NCBI GenBank assembly: GCA_030037055.1 | Contig: JASHRZ010000496.1 | Location: 1 to 5,078 of the forward strand | Source of the DNA: Alphaproteobacteria bacterium | Lineage (GTDB): Bacteria > Pseudomonadota > Alphaproteobacteria > ATCC43930 > CGMCC-115725 | Length of the DNA: 5,078 bases | Direction: 5' to 3' | In this document: one piece after another, positions 1 to 5,078 of the stretch | Layout: every line of letters begins with the position of its first letter | Numbering within the stretch: the stretch's first letter is position 1 | Made by a program: the position numbers and the translations under genes | Notes under the pieces: model-generated | Databases searched by the model: none | Told to the model about the DNA's origin: nothing | What the model saw: the letters and a program-made list of their open reading frames with translations, nothing else

Positions 1-102
1 TGGATCTGCCACGACGCGCGGGCTCTGCCGCAGCGGCAGCAGCTGCGTGGCAAGCCAGATGCTCAGTACCAGGCCGGCAAGGGTGAGGAGCGTCGGACGC
101 AC
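1..102 (-). CDS. N-terminus of an unidentified membrane-anchored protein (partial, runs off left edge)
   Basis: Only the first 34 codons are inside the window, so the product cannot be named. Read on the minus strand, the frame opens after a TAG at 136-138, and its only usual start is GTG at 100-102. The peptide begins VRPTLLTLAGLVLSIW and continues through LATQLLPLRQSP: one hydrophobic stretch at about residues 4-23 followed by a polar Arg/Gln/Pro segment. This looks like a signal anchor or first membrane helix. About 27 of 34 codons end in G or C, as in the neighbouring genes. There is no convincing Shine-Dalgarno at normal spacing; the closest purine run, GAGGGG, lies about 24 bases upstream of the GTG. 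The gene is divergent from tatA. The coding call rests on hydrophobicity and codon use only. Confidence 0.45.
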   Translation of the reverse strand, partial: MRPTLLTLAGLVLSIWLATQLLPLRQSPRVVADP

Positions 103-150
103 GCCGGCGAGGCTAGCACCGAGCCCCTCGCGGTTCTAGCTTGCCGCCCG

Positions 151-172
151 CGCAATTTGCGACAATTGCGAC
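151..172. promoter_or_regulatory. Operator-like inverted and direct repeat in the divergent intergenic region
   Basis: Two overlapping symmetries are visible. CGCAATT at 151-157 is mirrored exactly by AATTGCG at 164-170 around a 6-base centre. TTGCGAC at 157-163 is also repeated at 166-172, a 9-base period close to one helical turn. The site is A/T-richer than its surroundings and lies between two divergently transcribed genes, where a dimeric transcription factor could bind. On the minus strand a TTGTCG hexamer (162-167) falls inside it and could serve as a weak -35 box for the left-edge gene. No regulator is identified, and the arms are short enough to occur by chance. Confidence 0.3.
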
Positions 173-244
173 GGTTTCCCGGTCAGGCGTCGCCCGCGGG
201 GCGAGCGGGAAATCCGCGATCGTCCCGCAACGGGCGGTTTTCCC

Positions 245-275
245 TTGACAAAGCCGGCCCCAGGCGGCGCCATGC
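245..275 (+). promoter_or_regulatory. Candidate sigma-70-type promoter for tatA
   Basis: TTGACA at 245-250 matches the housekeeping -35 consensus perfectly and stands alone about 75 bases before the tatA start. The -10 is poorly defined. With 17-19 base spacers the hexamers are CGCCAT, GCCATG or CCATGC, none close to TATAAT, although alphaproteobacterial -10 boxes are often degenerate. The site is correctly oriented and no other good -35 box lies nearer tatA. The TTG of this box could in principle act as an upstream start for the tatA frame, but this is unlikely because it would place 25 non-conserved residues before the TatA membrane helix. Confidence 0.4.
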
Positions 276-319
276 CGGTTAGGGAAGCATCCAAAACCCA
301 CCAAATCGAGGTCAAAGTC

Positions 320-559
320 ATGGGTGGATTTAGTCTTTGGCATTGGCTCATCATCATCGCCGTCGTCGCCCTACTGTTCGGCGGCAAGGGCAAACTCTCC
401 GGGCTGATGGGCGACTTGGCCAAGGGTATCAAAGCCTTCAAGTCCGGGATGAAGGAGGACGAGACGACCGCCTCCAACGCTCCGCCGCAGGTCCCGCCGC
501 CTTCCGGCACCGCCGCCGCCAGCACCACGGGCGAGCGCGCGGCCCATGATCGCGGCTGA
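320..559 (+). CDS. tatA: Sec-independent protein translocase subunit TatA
   Basis: Small single-span subunit of the twin-arginine translocase. In the known system TatA oligomerises at the TatBC receptor to pass folded proteins with RR signal peptides across the inner membrane. The 79-residue product begins MGGFSLWHW. It has one short hydrophobic helix at about residues 4-20, the Phe20-Gly21 hinge, and an amphipathic lysine-rich helix at about 22-45 (KGKLSGLMGDLAKGIKAFK). A low-complexity acidic, Pro/Ala-rich tail follows. Length and motifs fit alphaproteobacterial TatA rather than TatB, which has a Glu after the helix and a longer tail. The ATG at 320 is preceded by GAGG (308-311) with 8-base spacing; longer upstream starts would put charged residues ahead of the anchor. 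No tatB or tatC follows, although these often adjoin tatA in alphaproteobacteria. The next gene is an aminotransferase pseudogene 80 bases downstream. Confidence 0.93.
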   Translation: MGGFSLWHWLIIIAVVALLFGGKGKLSGLMGDLAKGIKAFKSGMKEDETTASNAPPQVPPPSGTAAASTTGERAAHDRG

Positions 560-639
560 GCCGCGCGCCGAGGCCGATCGGCAATCGCAGCTCGACCGCT
601 TTTTCCCGACCGGCCGCCGCCGCGAGGGCTGAGCCCGCG

Positions 640-1772
640 ATGGCGCCTGCGCCCCGGTCGCGCTATGCGCGCCTTGTCGCGTCGCTGCCGGCCACGGTCC
701 CCTTCGTTTCACCCGAGGCGCTGGAGCGCCGCGTCGGCAGGCCCCTGGCGCTTCGGATCGGCGCCAATGAAAGCGCCTTCGGCCCCTCGCCCAAGGCGCT
801 CGCCGCCATGCGCCAAGCCGCGGCGCGGGTCAATTGATATTGCGATCCCGAAGGCTTCGTGCTGCGCGACGCCCTCGCCCGGCGCCACAACGTTCCGCGC
901 GACAACATCGTGCTCGGCGTCGGCATCGACGATCTGCTGGGCCTGGTGGTGCGCGCCTTTTGCGATCCCGGCGACCACGTGGTGATGTCGCACGGCGCCT
1001 ATCCCACCTTCGCCTTCCATGTCAGGGGCTTCGGCGCGAAGCTGGTGACCCCCGCCCTATCGCGCCGACCGCAACGATCCCGAGGCGCTCGCCGCGGCGG
1101 CGCGCCGGCGCAAGGCGCGACTTGTCTATCTTTCGAACCCCGACAATCCCACCGGGAGCTGGGTTGCGGGGTCGGAGATTGACATGCTGCTGCAGCGCCT
1201 GCTGCCGGGGGCGGCGCTGGTGCTCGACGAGGCCTATAGCGAGTTCGCGCTGGAAGAGGCGATCCCGGCGCTCGACCCCGAGGATACGCGCGTCATCCGC
1301 CTGCGCACATTCTCGAAGGCCTATGGCATGGTCGGCGCGCGCATCGGTTATGCCATCGCGTTCCATGAGACGGTGTGCAGCTTCGACAAGATCCGTCATC
1401 ATTTCGGCGTCAACCGCATCGCCCAGGAAGGCGCACTGGCCGCTCTCGACGATGGCGATTTCATTGCCGGGGTGGTGCGCGAGGTCGCGGCAGGGCGGCG
1501 CGACTACGCCGAGATCGCCGGCGCGCTCGGCTTTGCCGCGCTGCCCTCGGCGACCAACTTCGTCGCCATCGATATCGGCGGGACCGAACGTGCCGGAGCG
1601 GCGATGGCGTTGCTGCTGGAGCGGGAGAACTGCTTCGTGCGCCGTGCCGGAGTGGCGCCGCTCGACCGCTGTATCCGCGTCACCGTCGGCACCGCGCCGG
1701 AGCGGCGCGGCTTCGAGGAGGCGCTGCGGCGGCTGGCGGCGCTGCTGCCGGAACGCGCGCGAGCACGCGTGA
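640..1772 (+). pseudogene. Broken PLP-dependent aminotransferase, histidinol-phosphate aminotransferase (HisC)-like
   Basis: Fold-type I aminotransferase (class I/II, HisC-like) in pieces. Start ATG at 640, with GAGGG 11 bases upstream. Frame 1 encodes RYARLVASLP and the substrate-region motif IGANES. At codon 66 (835-837) TGA replaces the TGG expected before YCDPEG. Frame 1 resumes as DPEGFVLRDALARRHNVP through SHGAYPTFAFH. At a C5 run (1049-1053) homology jumps to frame 2 (YRADRNDPEAL), meaning one extra base. Frame 2 carries LSNPDNPTG, the PLP-binding DEAY, the Schiff-base lysine in TFSKAYG (AAG 1316-1318) and the C-terminal RVTVGT arginine. No frame-2 stop occurs at the natural end near LLPERA. 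Stops exist in the other frames at 1770-1772 and 1774-1776, and CGA at 1760-1762 is one change from TGA. Repaired, it is about 375 residues, near the normal HisC length. In this family HisC converts imidazole-acetol phosphate and glutamate to histidinol phosphate, but paralogues act on aromatic amino acids, so the substrate is open. All active-site motifs survive, so decay is recent or the lesions are sequence errors. Confidence 0.88.
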
Positions 1773-1789
1773 GTGACCACGGCGTCGGC

Positions 1790-1818
1790 TTTCACGGTCG
1801 CGGCGGCGCTGATATGCT
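1790..1818 (+). promoter_or_regulatory. Candidate promoter for the CMD-family gene
   Basis: TTTCAC at 1790-1795 and TATGCT at 1813-1818 are separated by 17 bases. The -10 hexamer is preceded by TGA at 1810-1812, an extended -10 (TGn) element. The -10 lies about 30 bases upstream of the preferred ATG at 1850, in the short gap after the aminotransferase homology ends. The -35 match is weak (TT only), so the call depends on the -10 and the position. If real, the CMD-family gene is transcribed independently of the broken gene upstream, and the ATG at 1814-1816, which lies within the -10 box, is not the start. Confidence 0.33.
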
Positions 1819-1849
1819 GCGTGCGCTCTTTCTTGTGCCGCGGGCCTCC

Positions 1850-2407
1850 ATGACCGAACGTTTCAAGCCGCTTTCCCTCGACGAAATGAACCCCGAGCAG
1901 CGCCGCATGGCCGAGAACGTGCTGGCCGGCCCGCGCAAGGCGCTGCGTGGCCCGTTCGGCGTCTTCGTCTACAGCCCCGAGACCGGCGATTGCGCGCAGG
2001 CGCTGGGCGCGCAGGTGCGCTTCCACAACAGCCTGCCGGAGAGGCTCAAGGAGCTCGCCATTCTGGTCGTCGCCCGCTTCTGGACGGCCCAATACGAATG
2101 GTACGCGCATCACAAGCTGGCGCTGGAGGCCGGGCTCGACCCCGCCATCGGCAAGGCCATCGCCGAAGGAAGGCGGCCCGAGCGGATGAGCGCAGAGGAG
2201 ACGGCAGTCTATCAGTTCTGCGCGGAGCTGCTCGAGACCAGAGAGGTGAGCGACTCCGCCTTCGCCGGGGTCAAGGACCGCTTCGGCGAGAAGGGCGTGG
2301 TCGATCTCATCTTCACTATGGGTTACTACTGCCTGGTGTCGATGACGCTCAACGTCAACCGCTACCCGCTGCCGGCGGACGCGACGCCGCTTCTGAAGCT
2401 GAAATAG
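1850..2407 (+). CDS. Carboxymuconolactone decarboxylase (CMD) family protein
   Basis: A 185-residue, all-helical CMD/AhpD-superfamily protein. The N-terminus (MTERFKPLSLDEMNPEQRR, then GPRKALRGPF) is typical of the single-domain alphaproteobacterial subgroup. The core is at about residues 66-95: ERLKELAILVVARFW followed by QYEWYAHHKLALEAGL, with Glu83, Trp84 and His87 in the conserved E-W-x-x-H arrangement. It lacks the CxxC pair of AhpD and related peroxidases (the Cys residues at 48, 124 and 161 are isolated), so a thiol peroxidase role is unlikely. Some relatives decarboxylate 4-carboxymuconolactone in protocatechuate catabolism, but most members are uncharacterised, and no pca genes are seen here. 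ATG 1850 is chosen because conserved sequence starts there; ATG 1814 is possible but adds 12 atypical residues and overlaps the candidate promoter. The frame is continuous upstream to 1184 only because the aminotransferase stop has been lost. The stop TAG is 30 bases from the convergent operon. Confidence 0.85.
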   Translation: MTERFKPLSLDEMNPEQRRMAENVLAGPRKALRGPFGVFVYSPETGDCAQALGAQVRFHNSLPERLKELAILVVARFWTAQYEWYAHHKLALEAGLDPAIGKAIAEGRRPERMSAEETAVYQFCAELLETREVSDSAFAGVKDRFGEKGVVDLIFTMGYYCLVSMTLNVNRYPLPADATPLLKLK

Positions 2408-2413
2408 CCGCCG

Positions 2414-2429
2414 GCGATCGGAGGATCGC
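2414..2429. terminator. Hairpin between convergent genes, possible bidirectional terminator
   Basis: GCGATC (2414-2419) and GATCGC (2424-2429) form a perfect 6-bp stem around a GGAG loop. The stem extends by two more G/C pairs if T2430 is bulged. It fills most of the 30-base gap between the stop of the CMD-family gene (2405-2407) and the stop of the oppositely oriented oxygenase gene (2438-2440), the usual place for a shared terminator. Neither strand has a T-run after the stem, so intrinsic termination would be weak; Rho could be involved. Confidence 0.4.
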
Positions 2430-2437
2430 TCGCCAGC

Positions 2438-3286
2438 TCATTCCTCGATGTAGTGCGGCCCCGGCCGCGTCGGCAGATCGTCGTAATGGACGAGCGCCGG
2501 CTCGCCCAGGATGCAGGGCGCGCCGTCGCGGAACGCCCATTCGCCGCGATCGCAATCGGCGGCGCGGACATAGCCGTTGAGATAGAAGCGGCGATCGCCC
2601 GACGTCCGGTTCGGTCCCGAGCCGTGGATGGTGTAGACGTTCCAGAGCGCCACATCGCCGGGATCGAGCTCGAGCGTGACCAGCTGCGCGGGATCCAGCC
2701 CGACGGCGATGAGCCGCTCGTCGGCCATGGCTTGGTCGAGCACCGGCGCGGGCCCGGCGAGCGCTTTCTCGCCCAGGCGATGCGAGCCGGGATAGACCCG
2801 CATGGCGCCGTTTTCGGCGCGGTGCGGATCGATGGCGATGCCGGTCTGCACATAGGAGGTGACGAGGTTGCGATAGGCCGAGGCCGGCCGACGGAAGCGC
2901 ACATCCTGATGGAAGGCGAACTCGACGGCGCCGGCGCTCGGCGGCTTCCAATGCAGCTGATTGATGATCTGCTTGATGTCGCCGCCCAGCAGTGGCGCGA
3001 GAATGGCGAAGTAACGCGGATCGCGCCGCACCGCCTCAAGCACGGGATCGCCGTAGGAGGGCCATTGCACCAGCCGGACGATCCTGCCGAGAACGGGGTC
3101 GCGGCCGAGGCGATAGAGGAGATTGGCGTGACGGAAGCTCCGCCCGTGCTTCATGCCCTCGGCCCAGTGCCGGTCGAAGGAAGCGGCCATGTCCGCCACC
3201 TCGCCGGCGTCGAACACGCGGCGCAGCACTGCATAGCCCTCGGCACGGTACCGCGTCAGCGCCTCGGCAAGGACGGTGTCGTCCAT
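2438..3286 (-). CDS. Phytanoyl-CoA dioxygenase (PhyH) family Fe(II)/2-oxoglutarate oxygenase
   Basis: A 282-residue soluble enzyme of the PhyH family, whose members use Fe(II), O2 and 2-oxoglutarate to hydroxylate or otherwise oxidise small molecules and lipids. The facial triad is visible: His126 and Asp128 in EFAFHQDVRF and distal His221 in WNVYTIHGSGPNRTSGDRR. Arg232/Arg233 are suitably placed to bind 2-oxoglutarate. Between them lies the family signature NGAMRVYPGSHR (about 159-170), and LDPGDVALWN (about 207-216) leads into the distal His. The N-terminus (LTRYRAEGYAVLRRVFDAGEV) is the normal PhyH lead-in, so the protein looks complete and active. It has no signal peptide and is presumably cytoplasmic. 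Its ATG shares one base with the stop of the upstream membrane gene (TGATG), implying translational coupling; a GGGA about 8 bases upstream may help initiation. The substrate is unknown: relatives range from phytanoyl-CoA to ectoine, phosphonate and natural-product hydroxylases. It is the last gene of the operon. Confidence 0.9.
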   Translation of the reverse strand: MDDTVLAEALTRYRAEGYAVLRRVFDAGEVADMAASFDRHWAEGMKHGRSFRHANLLYRLGRDPVLGRIVRLVQWPSYGDPVLEAVRRDPRYFAILAPLLGGDIKQIINQLHWKPPSAGAVEFAFHQDVRFRRPASAYRNLVTSYVQTGIAIDPHRAENGAMRVYPGSHRLGEKALAGPAPVLDQAMADERLIAVGLDPAQLVTLELDPGDVALWNVYTIHGSGPNRTSGDRRFYLNGYVRAADCDRGEWAFRDGAPCILGEPALVHYDDLPTRPGPHYIEE

Positions 3287-4956
3287 CAGTTCGTCCCGTG
3301 CTCCGATGGCTCGCGGCGTGTCGCCGCCATCGCCGGCGCCTGCGCAAAGCTGCCGATGAAATCGCCGAGAAAGCTTTCCATTCCCTGAACGGCGCCGTCG
3401 CGCGGCGGCAACGCGCCCTCGACATAGCCCAGCGCGCGGAACGGGCGCAGCAGGTCGTCATCGCGCGACAGCACATGGATCGGCACCGTCCATGGCTGCC
3501 GCTGGCCGGCGATAAAGCTCGGCGGCTGATGGTCGCCGAGGATCACGACCAGCGCATCGCCTGACAGAAGCGCCAGCCAGCCGCCAAGCGTGCGCAGATC
3601 ATAGACGACGCTCTCGAGGTATGGCGTCTCGAGATGCGACCAGTCCGGCGGCGCATAGATGCGGTCCCATTGCGCCTGCGGGATGCCGCGGTAAAGCGGC
3701 GCCGCGTCCCATTCGGCAACGTAAGGCGGCACCGGAGCGAAGGGCGTATGGCTCGACACCAGCACGATCTGGGCGAAGAGCGGGCCATGGCCGGGCGCGC
3801 CCTCGGTCTCATCGAGGCGGCGCAGCGTATACTGGTCGGGGATGCCGAACCAGCCGAACGGTGGCCCGTCATAGCCGAGATCGGCGGCGTAGAGGCTCTG
3901 CTCGAAGCCCCAGAAGCCGTGCTCGGGCTCCGGCGTCTTGATCCCGGGCATGACTTCGACGCTGCGATAGCCGGCGGCGCGCATGTAGCGCGGCAAGGTC
4001 TGGCGCCCGCTCCCGGTGATCAGGCGCGTGAGCAGCGGATCAAGCTTGAGGCCGCTGTCGATGGTGCCATGGGCGAGCCAGGAGCCGCCGCCGAAAGTCG
4101 GCGAGACAAGGCGGCTGGACAGCAGGCGCCAGCCCGCCCGCTCGACCGTCGCCGCGAAACCGGCGAGCGCGGGCGCGACGATGGCGGCGTAGCGCGGCTC
4201 GTCGAGCAGCACGGTGCCGTAGGACTCGAAGAAGACGAGATAGACGTCGCGCCGCTTGAGTCCGGGCAGGCCGCCCAGCGCCGGCTGCGGCGCGGCGAGC
4301 GCGGCGGCATAGCGGCGGTCATAGCCGTGCATCACGCGGAAGGCGCGCCAGAGCCGCGCCGCCTGCACGGAGACGACCGGCAGGGTGCGCGCGCCAAGCA
4401 CAGGCTCGCCGGCCTCGCGCCGGCCGATCGGCGCCAAGAGGGCGAGCAGCAGAACGACGGCGAGCGCCGCGGCGGCATGGCGCCCTCGCCGCAGCACGCG
4501 CTCGCAGGCGGCAATCGCCCAGGCGATGAGCGCGACAAGCGCAAACGCGGTCAGCACCACCGTCGCCATTGCTGCCGCGCCGCGCCAGACTCCGGCGGTG
4601 GCAGCGAACAGCGCCACGAGCTGCGGCAGGTGCGGCAGGTCGAAGTAAAGGTCGAGCTGACGATCGAAGATGCCGAGCACCAGGGCGTCGGCGATCTGCA
4701 GCAGGGCCGTGAGAAAGACGAGGCCGGCGAGCAGCCAGCGCGCCGCCGCGGGCAATCGCCGACCGGCCAGCGCCAACGCGGCCAACAGGCCAATGAGTAG
4801 CAGCGGCTCGATCTCCGGCCGCCAATCCAGGAAAACGCGAAGATTGTCGTCGTCGCGCGAGGGAGCGAACAGCAGGCAGAGAAACACCGTGCTCGCCAAC
4901 AGCACCGGCGCGGTGCGCCAGGGCGAGGGGCGGTGCCGCAGCTTCCCGCGCCTCAC
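3286..4956 (-). CDS. Membrane-bound sulfatase/LTA synthase-like transferase, alkaline phosphatase superfamily
   Basis: About 556 residues (numbering below is from GTG 4959). The N-terminal third is membrane: likely helices near 16-32, 51-66, 73-95, 128-151 and 162-177, then a linker and a C-terminal catalytic domain expected on the periplasmic side. Domain landmarks follow the LtaS/EptA/OpgB type: metal-ligand Glu245 in VYLVFFESYG, a nucleophile region SPTFGGGSWLAHG (Ser293 aligns best with the LtaS Thr in GKTSD; Thr288 is the alternative), His404 in VSSHTPF and Asp476-His477 in VVILGDHQPP. Such enzymes transfer phosphoglycerol, phosphoethanolamine or related groups from lipids to glycans or lipid A, or hydrolyse sulfate or phosphate esters; the substrate cannot be told here. 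The GTG at 4954-4956 forms a GTGA overlap with the stop of the upstream aminotransferase; GTG 4957-4959 is an equally open start one codon earlier. The stop overlaps the oxygenase ATG. The arrangement suggests the neighbouring enzymes make or modify its donor or acceptor. Confidence 0.85.
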   Translation of the reverse strand: MRRGKLRHRPSPWRTAPVLLASTVFLCLLFAPSRDDDNLRVFLDWRPEIEPLLLIGLLAALALAGRRLPAAARWLLAGLVFLTALLQIADALVLGIFDRQLDLYFDLPHLPQLVALFAATAGVWRGAAAMATVVLTAFALVALIAWAIAACERVLRRGRHAAAALAVVLLLALLAPIGRREAGEPVLGARTLPVVSVQAARLWRAFRVMHGYDRRYAAALAAPQPALGGLPGLKRRDVYLVFFESYGTVLLDEPRYAAIVAPALAGFAATVERAGWRLLSSRLVSPTFGGGSWLAHGTIDSGLKLDPLLTRLITGSGRQTLPRYMRAAGYRSVEVMPGIKTPEPEHGFWGFEQSLYAADLGYDGPPFGWFGIPDQYTLRRLDETEGAPGHGPLFAQIVLVSSHTPFAPVPPYVAEWDAAPLYRGIPQAQWDRIYAPPDWSHLETPYLESVVYDLRTLGGWLALLSGDALVVILGDHQPPSFIAGQRQPWTVPIHVLSRDDDLLRPFRALGYVEGALPPRDGAVQGMESFLGDFIGSFAQAPAMAATRREPSEHGTN

Positions 4957-5078
4957 CACAGCGCCGCCAGCCGCTCGTACTCGGCGAGCTCGTTATAGGC
5001 CTGCGCCCCAAGGCGCAACCAGAGCGCGCCGGAATGGGCATTGACCGCCGCCTCGATGCGATGCGCGTCGGAGAGCCA
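4953..5078 (-). CDS. C-terminus of a class V PLP aminotransferase (partial, runs off right edge)
   Basis: Only the last 41 residues are present, beginning WLSDAHRIEAAVNAHSGALW and ending in YNELAEYERLAALW. The LWLRLGAQAYNELAEYERLA segment matches the closing motif of class V aminotransferases of the isopenicillin-N-epimerase / cysteine-desulfurase-like type (family pattern R-(I/L)-S/G-A-Q-x-Y-N-x-x-x-(E/D)-Y). In that motif the Arg commonly contacts the substrate carboxylate. The active-site lysine and cofactor pocket lie outside the window, so the exact activity (transaminase, epimerase, lyase or desulfurase) cannot be decided. The TGA stop at 4953-4955 lies within GTGA at the start of the membrane transferase gene, so this is the upstream member of the same minus-strand operon. 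Calling the family from so short a tail is reasonable but not certain. Confidence 0.68.
   Translation of the reverse strand, partial: WLSDAHRIEAAVNAHSGALWLRLGAQAYNELAEYERLAALW

Noticed and set aside
221..241. CCCG-CAA-CGGG hairpin followed by CGGTTTT, resembling an intrinsic terminator
   Set aside because: The core stem is only 4 bp (6 with a bulge), the T-run is four bases, and no plus-strand gene is seen upstream to terminate. Probably chance in GC-rich sequence.
1..282. Plus-strand frame open from the left edge to a TAG at 280-282
   Set aside because: The peptide is Gln/Arg/Gly-rich without motifs, as expected for the antisense of a membrane segment. The minus-strand frame has better codon bias and a hydrophobic helix, and this frame runs through the intergenic repeats and the tatA promoter.
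546..632. 28-codon ORF starting MIAAEPRAEADRQSQ between tatA and the aminotransferase
   Set aside because: It overlaps the tatA tail by 14 bases, has no clear ribosome binding site or recognisable domain, and is short enough to be chance in GC-rich DNA. It is not a TatB remnant as it lacks any hydrophobic helix.
835..837. In-frame TGA read as tryptophan (code 4) or selenocysteine
   Set aside because: Trp is encoded by TGG elsewhere in the window, including in tatA, and TGA ends tatA and the three minus-strand genes. The expected residue is Trp, not Cys/Sec, and the frameshift downstream breaks the gene anyway.
1022..2113. Long minus-strand ORF of 363 codons opposite the aminotransferase and CMD genes
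   Set aside because: It is antisense to sequence with clear catalytic motifs on the plus strand. Its product is His/Arg/Gln-rich with no family resemblance.
3634..4800. Long plus-strand ORF of 388 codons opposite the membrane transferase gene
   Set aside because: It is a charged, Arg/Glu/Gln-rich shadow of the minus-strand gene, whose membrane helices and metal-binding motifs are unmistakable.

Overview
The window is GC-rich DNA with strong G/C preference at third codon positions. TatA has the alphaproteobacterial form, and the gene families are common in Hyphomicrobiales and Rhodospirillales. I read it as a chromosomal segment of a free-living alphaproteobacterium; a genus cannot be assigned from the sequence. 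There are no tRNA, rRNA, CRISPR, insertion-sequence or phage signatures.

Layout. The left edge (1-102, minus) holds the first 34 codons of an unidentified membrane-anchored protein. A 217-base divergent intergenic region (103-319) follows, with an operator-like inverted repeat and a perfect TTGACA box facing right. The plus-strand block is tatA (320-559), a broken histidinol-phosphate-aminotransferase-like gene (640 to about 1772), and a carboxymuconolactone decarboxylase (CMD) family gene (1850-2407) that probably has its own promoter. The aminotransferase has a TGG-to-TGA nonsense change at 835-837, a +1 shift in a C5 run at 1049-1053, and no stop codon at its natural end, so its last frame runs open into the CMD gene. 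The rest of its sequence is well conserved, so the damage is either very recent or a sequencing artefact.

A short 30-base gap with a hairpin separates this block from a minus-strand operon that enters from the right edge. In transcription order it encodes the C-terminus of a class V PLP aminotransferase (4953-5078), a membrane-bound LtaS/sulfatase-like alkaline-phosphatase-superfamily enzyme (3286-4956), and a phytanoyl-CoA-dioxygenase-like Fe(II)/2-oxoglutarate oxygenase (2438-3286). Both junctions overlap (GTGA and TGATG), so the three are probably translated together and may act in one pathway. A plausible but unproven role is making or decorating a small amino or lipid-linked headgroup at the membrane. 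This operon is the best candidate here for something undescribed. The rest of the window is ordinary apart from the broken aminotransferase and the tatA gene without tatB or tatC beside it.
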